NCBI GenBank assembly: GCA_963971285.1
Contig: OZ020248.1
Span: 24,325,873-24,389,872, forward strand
From: Astropecten irregularis
Taxonomy: Eukaryota > Echinodermata > Asteroidea > Paxillosida > Astropectinidae
Direction of reading: 5' to 3'
DNA length: 64,000 bases
In this document: positions 36,401-42,400 of the stretch, piece by piece
Numbering within the stretch: position 1 is the first letter of the stretch
How the letters are laid out: every line of letters begins with the position of its first letter
Notes under the pieces: generated by a model
Database searches by the model: none
What the model was told of the DNA's origin: nothing
What the model saw: only the letters and a program-made list of their open reading frames with translations
Program-made: the position numbers and the translations under genes

Positions 36401-39400
36401 TAAAAGTAGAATCATACTTTTTTGTAAGGTTAATAGACAGCATGCAGTGTGTTCATAATTTGATTTGTCATGAAATAAAAACAAACCTGTGAAATTTTCT
36501 TTTGTTTTACTAATTTCTGGATAAATAGCGCCTACAGCATTTTAGGTGAAAAAAGTTTAACAGTACATGCATGTATGTACATCTGTGAACATTTCTGTTT
36601 TGGTTTCCTACTAAAGTATGATACTACCTTTAAAGGTAATTTCATACTCCATGAAGTACATGTACCCTCATCGCATATTTATGTGTCCTCAGAATTCTCG
36701 TTGCCGCAAGAAGAGAAGAAAAGCCATATATGATGTAGGTAGAAATATGTTGAGTTCGTTCAAGGTAACTTCATACTTTGGTTTTTGCCAAAGAAATGGA
36801 GATTCATGGGCCAAAAATATCTAGGAAATACAGTCATCTGTGAAATTCCCAATCCCAAATGGTGCCCATGTTTTGAGAAAACAGTGAAAAACTCTCATAG
36901 TACATAGTTGCAAATCTGTTTGCAGGAGTTTACTGTTCTTGGTCTTTGGCATGTTGGCTGGATTCTTTTCCGAGTAAATACATGTGTACACCATTTCAGG
37001 CAGAAAAATTTTAACAATTTAACGTTGTGTTTCCAATGAAATGTTGTTATTTTTCTCCTCAAATCACTCCAAATGATGTGTGCACCACACATTTGCAACC
37101 TTTGTTTTTGCATTATAAATGCATTATTGAAAACAAAAATTAAAAATCCTGGTCCTCTATTTCGGCAAATTGCAAGGATTTTAATATATAAACTCTGAAT
37201 CAAACTCCCTCATAAAAAGTCATAATTTTTACGACCGCTATTTTTTTAATGGGAGTAGATGAATTATTAATTTTCCATATGGCATGACATTTCCATCATG
37301 CATTAATAATCTGTATTGAAAATAATACAAAGAGAGGTCATGTGTTAGATTTGCTGTCACAAACGAATATTAAAACAAATATTAAAACAAATTTTAAATC
37401 TAACATGATATATTTTTTTTAATGCTTGGAGTTAGGAGGGCCTGATGCATTTTGACCCTAGCAGGATATTTATCAAAGACTTAATGACAAGAACAAGAAC
37501 AAGTCTCATACATTTATATGTATTTTTACTTTTATGTTCTTGTCCTCTTGTCATTTAGCCTTCGATAAAGATCCTGTTAGGATTGTAACGAGTCAGGCCC
37601 TCCTAACTCCAAGCATTTGATGTATTTCAGGTCATTATTTTGGCTGATGAACACTTGAGCAGTCTGCAGCAGTTTATTACTTAAAATGATTTTTTTTTTT
37701 TATGATGGCTGCAAATCGCATTGCTTAGATGCTAAAATGTCTTCTCCCAGTTTTCGTTTTTGTATTAATATTACCTCTACAACTTATACTTGTTTTTGTC
37801 AGAGCCACCTGCATTTGTTTGAAGAGTTTTTCTTATGCATTTTTACTTGACTCAGGCGTGACAAAATGAGGGGAAAGTCACCGGATGTTATTAGGCTGTC
37901 CATCCAGCGAATCAAAGACAATGTTTTTGTGGCTTTGATATTCATTTTAATAGAAAAAAATCCTCATTTGTTCAGTTTTTGTCCTAAAGTATCCCAAATG
38001 TTGTATACCATTGGAAAGTTCTCCATACATGTACATGTACACCAACCCATTGCATTGGTAGTCATGTCCCAACTTCAGATTTTTGCAACCAAATAATTAT
38101 GCTCAGATCACATCCTTAAACAGTATTGAGTCTTGGGGTCAATTTTTGTTTTTAAATAATTTTGTTCATTTTATTTCATGCATTTCATTTCTCCAAAGAC
38201 ATCTTGATATCCTGAATTCTTATTGATTTGCACCGTACGACAACTTCTCAACTTGGTTATAAATTCAAAATCAACTTTGATTTTGCAGTATTTATTTTGT
38301 GAGAGAAACTTTATTACTGGTCGGGCCCTACCAATGAAGAGCTTAGTCAGGCCAAGGCTAAGGCCTGAAATCCTCCTGTCAGATGTGAACTTCACTATAA
38401 ATATCGCTCCTTAAAATCAATACAGCCTGGCTTCTGGATGCTGTCCATGATCAATGTGGACTCAATCTGTCAATCAACTTAATAGCGTTACTGTCAAGTA
38501 TGATTCAGGACACAGCAGGGGCTTAAAGTTGATAGTTCAAGGCTGAGAGTTATAGAAGCCCAGGCAAAGCCCAAGCCCTGGCTTTTCAGTGGCTTGTCCC
38601 AACCAGCATTCAAGTTTCTCTCCCTTAGCTCGGCTGGGTCCCAAGTGCTCAAAACATTTCCCACTTGGATGCATCTTAATCATGTAATAACGCCAATGAC
38701 TGCATCCTCCTTCCCAGGGCTTCAATCAAGACTTTGAGGAGCTGTACAAGACCCAGAAGAGCTACGCCATACCCCACGCTGAGCTCCGTGCATCCCTACG
38801 ACGGGAGAACAAGGACCACATAGTGCAGCCTTACCAAGTATTCCGCGACAAGTAAGTACAGTATTTGGTGATATTCCTCCATTTCACCCTATTTTTGCAG
38901 TTTGTGTAATTAGGCCATGTCCCAAAGACTGGCTGCAACCGCAAATAGCACACAAGTCTATTAGCCTTTTTGAAGTATGGCGCGGGCACAATAGGAGGGC
39001 GCAATTTTAAGTGAGTAATTTGAGTCATATTAACACAAAGAATTTTACCCAAACCAAACTGAGTGTGCCCTCCTATTGTGTTCCCCATACCTTTAAAAGG
39101 CTAATTGAAATGGCTGCAGTCACTAGCTAGTGGCTGCCATAGGTGCGTGTGTAGTTTGCAGACAATCACAATCACTTTTTGAGAAAACAGTGAAAAACGG
39201 CCACAGTATTTCTTAAGTCTTTTCTCTGTTATTTTTGATCTTTTAAAAGATCAAAAAGATTTCCGGTCGTTGTTTTGCTAATTTTTGGATAAATACACCA
39301 TTTTAGGCGGAACTGTACGTTTCTAACACCACCATCTGCATACCCTGTAAGTTATAGGTAATGTAAATCTGTGAACATTTCTGTTTTGGTGTCTTACCAA

Positions 39401-42400
39401 AGTATGATACTACCTTTAAAGCATTATAAATAGGCACATCATATATTGACATTGTCAGTCATGATGTCCTTGACTTGCTTATTTCTAGACACAAATGTCT
39501 TCACAGAAGCACTAATCAATACTAACCTTCAATGCTGCTACAGATGGAGTGATAACTCATGTACGTGCATCATTGTGCATTGAGTGAGATCCTTGGTGTC
39601 GTGCAGCAGTTTAATGGGCAGAAAATGGGTTGTGTGTCTTCTAACTGGCACTATACTTGTGTTGATAGGTTGGCTGCGTCTATCTATCTTTAGGGCTTCA
39701 TACTGGATACTTCAGATGGCTGTTTATGGGTTTTTGACTGGCCTGAGCAAAGATACAGTCTGACAGTAGTTGACTTAAAGGAGACCACTTCAAAGGGTTG
39801 GATAACTCAGGTGGTAGCACCAGTATGGCAGTTTATGGGTTATATGGCTAAGGAAAGATGGTTGATTAAAAGGGATGATAATCATGCTGGATAGCCCAGA
39901 TGGCGTGTCAGCACTGGTGTGGCAGTTCATGGGTTGTTTGGCTTCTGAAATGACTGGCACCCAGAGCAAAGATGGTTCCCAGACTAAATGGAGGCCCCAT
40001 CATAGGGCTGGATACTAAGCCCAGACATGCTACAGTAGTGTAGGCGGTAGAGCAGTTTTATGGGTTATGGCTTCTGGCTGGCACCCTGAGTAAAGATAGT
40101 TGACTATAAGGAGGCCCATCATAGGGCTGGATAGCCCGTATGGTAGAGCACCAGTATTGCAGTTTAATGGGTTATATGGCATCTGACTGGCGCCCTGAGC
40201 AGAAATACATGGAGATCCATAGCTTCTGGCTGGCGCCCTAGGAACAGGTAGTTGACTGCAGAAAGGAGGGCACATCATAAAGCTTCACTGCTTCAATAGA
40301 TGGAAGAGCAATCTTCTACATTAGTCCATAGGTCCCACCCTGAGGCTAGATTCTTCATTTGGTCAAAATTTACATAGCACATCCTAAAAAAAACATCATA
40401 GTCAATACCCAAAGCAATTTCCTTGCTATGTATTCATTTTCAAAAAAGAAATTTCTCAGATGTTTACTAGCAAGATGTTTCAATCCAAAAATTTCTCTCA
40501 AAGGCTGAATGTCAGGGGGTAACCCTAACATTGAGGTAAAAAGCTCTAATGGATGAGAGGAGCAGACCCAAAGTGGGCACGGGAGAACAGGTTGCTAGGG
40601 GAACAGGTTGCCAAGGCAACAGGTTCGACATGCCACAGTGCTTGGGGCGCCGGAACGGAAGAATGATGAAAATTGAGAAGGTTTTAAGTGCCGATAAGGA
40701 GGGAAAGGTACAATGGGGAGTACTGGGATATTGGAAAGATCAGGAGGACGGTGATGATAATGGGAGTAATGATTCTGGTTGTCTAGGGAACAGGGATGGA
40801 TGAGCTAAGTTACTGGAAAGAGAAGATAATGAATGATGCAAAATCTTGAAAAGGGTGGAGATTGTGATCTGGAAAAAAGTCAAGAGACAAACCGATTCAA
40901 GTTACTCTCAAAGAGTTTACAAACAAACATGTGGCTCTTTTCAAAACCTCGGCTATGGCTCCAGCTTTGGTTCTTGCTTTGGCTTTGGCTCCGGCTCCAT
41001 TCTGTTTACCCATTTTACTTGAAAGTAGCAGGTACGAAAATAGAGGCTTATGGCTATGGCTGGGAAGTAGAAACTCCATTGTGAACATGAGAAAACCACA
41101 GCCTGTATTTTTAGCTCCTTGATGACAGGTATGTGGTCATTTACATGTAACAATAATGCCCAATTCCTAAAATTAGATTCATCAGACTAATTTTTGTTGT
41201 ATCCGGCAGATGAGCAGACGGAAAATAATCGATATTTTTGCCCCTGTTTTACGTTACGTGTCTCTTCAGTATTTTGCTATTGCGTCTATATCAGCCTTGT
41301 TGACATAATAGAAGCTCCATTCTGCCACAGCTGGTGGCGATCAGCCCATGATGAAACAAGTCTTAAAAAACGGATGTGATCTGCTCTAGCAAAATGGGGA
41401 ATAAGTGTGAGGGAAGTGGGTTTTCATTTGGTAATCATGTGTTAATGTACATGTATTATGGCATATCGGCCATCACACATTTTTGTGATGTGCGATGTCC
41501 CTCCAGCACCATCATTCTTTGTCGACTTGTGCGTATGATAAGCATAGTTCAACTTCATTTGTGAATAATGTGTAATGTGCGCCCCAAGTGTCATGTGTCA
41601 TGGCCACCACCGCATCTCGCCCTGGGTACAAAACCGAATTTATAGAATATGTCACAAGATGAAATTTACAGCATTCCATTAGTCAAAGACTGAAATACAC
41701 ATAAACAAACTCCCAATGCCTATAGTACATATGTACATGTACTGTATGTTTTCCCCTTGTCCATACCAATCAATAGTTAATTTACGGCCGTTTAATAAAC
41801 AAGGTCCACATGTGAAACCACTTATTTTTCCGCCCTCCTATTTTTACAGTTGGCAGTAGTAGTCATTCCGTTGATATTAAACAGTAACCCGAACCAACGG
41901 TCATCATCAGGCGATGTACTTTAGGGATACCATTTTATTCCAAAACGACGGTTAAAAATGGTAATTAAAAGTTAATGACTTGGTAAATGCCTTCAACATG
42001 TTCTTCCGGCTTTTGCTGACGATGACGTAGAGCATTTATCTTGTTGCCACAACGGATCGTACGGAATGGCCGAGGTTGGACGAGGGTGAACTTTAATTGC
42101 TGCCAGTAAACCGTCGCCCGGGAGATAGATTTCTGTTGACGAGGTATGTCAATAGAGGGCACTCTTTGCCGGGTCATTGAACTCAGTGGTGGCGTTAAAC
42201 TTTTTGAACTGCTCGAGCCAGTTAAGTGCTGCCTCGTGCTAGGCATCTGATTCTCATGAATGTACAGGACATGTACATATGTATCATGTACATGCAGGAG
42301 GGTGAATCCCATTGGGTGTTACGTCCCCTCGTCAAGGCATATTTTATTCATGGAAACTTTTGCAAATCTTTATTTATGATGCTCACAGTTTTCCTTTTAA

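Noticed and set aside
41965-42312. 115-codon minus-strand frame in EXOC7 intron 21
   Set aside because: GC-richer and open, but no family recognised and no splice support; left unannotated.
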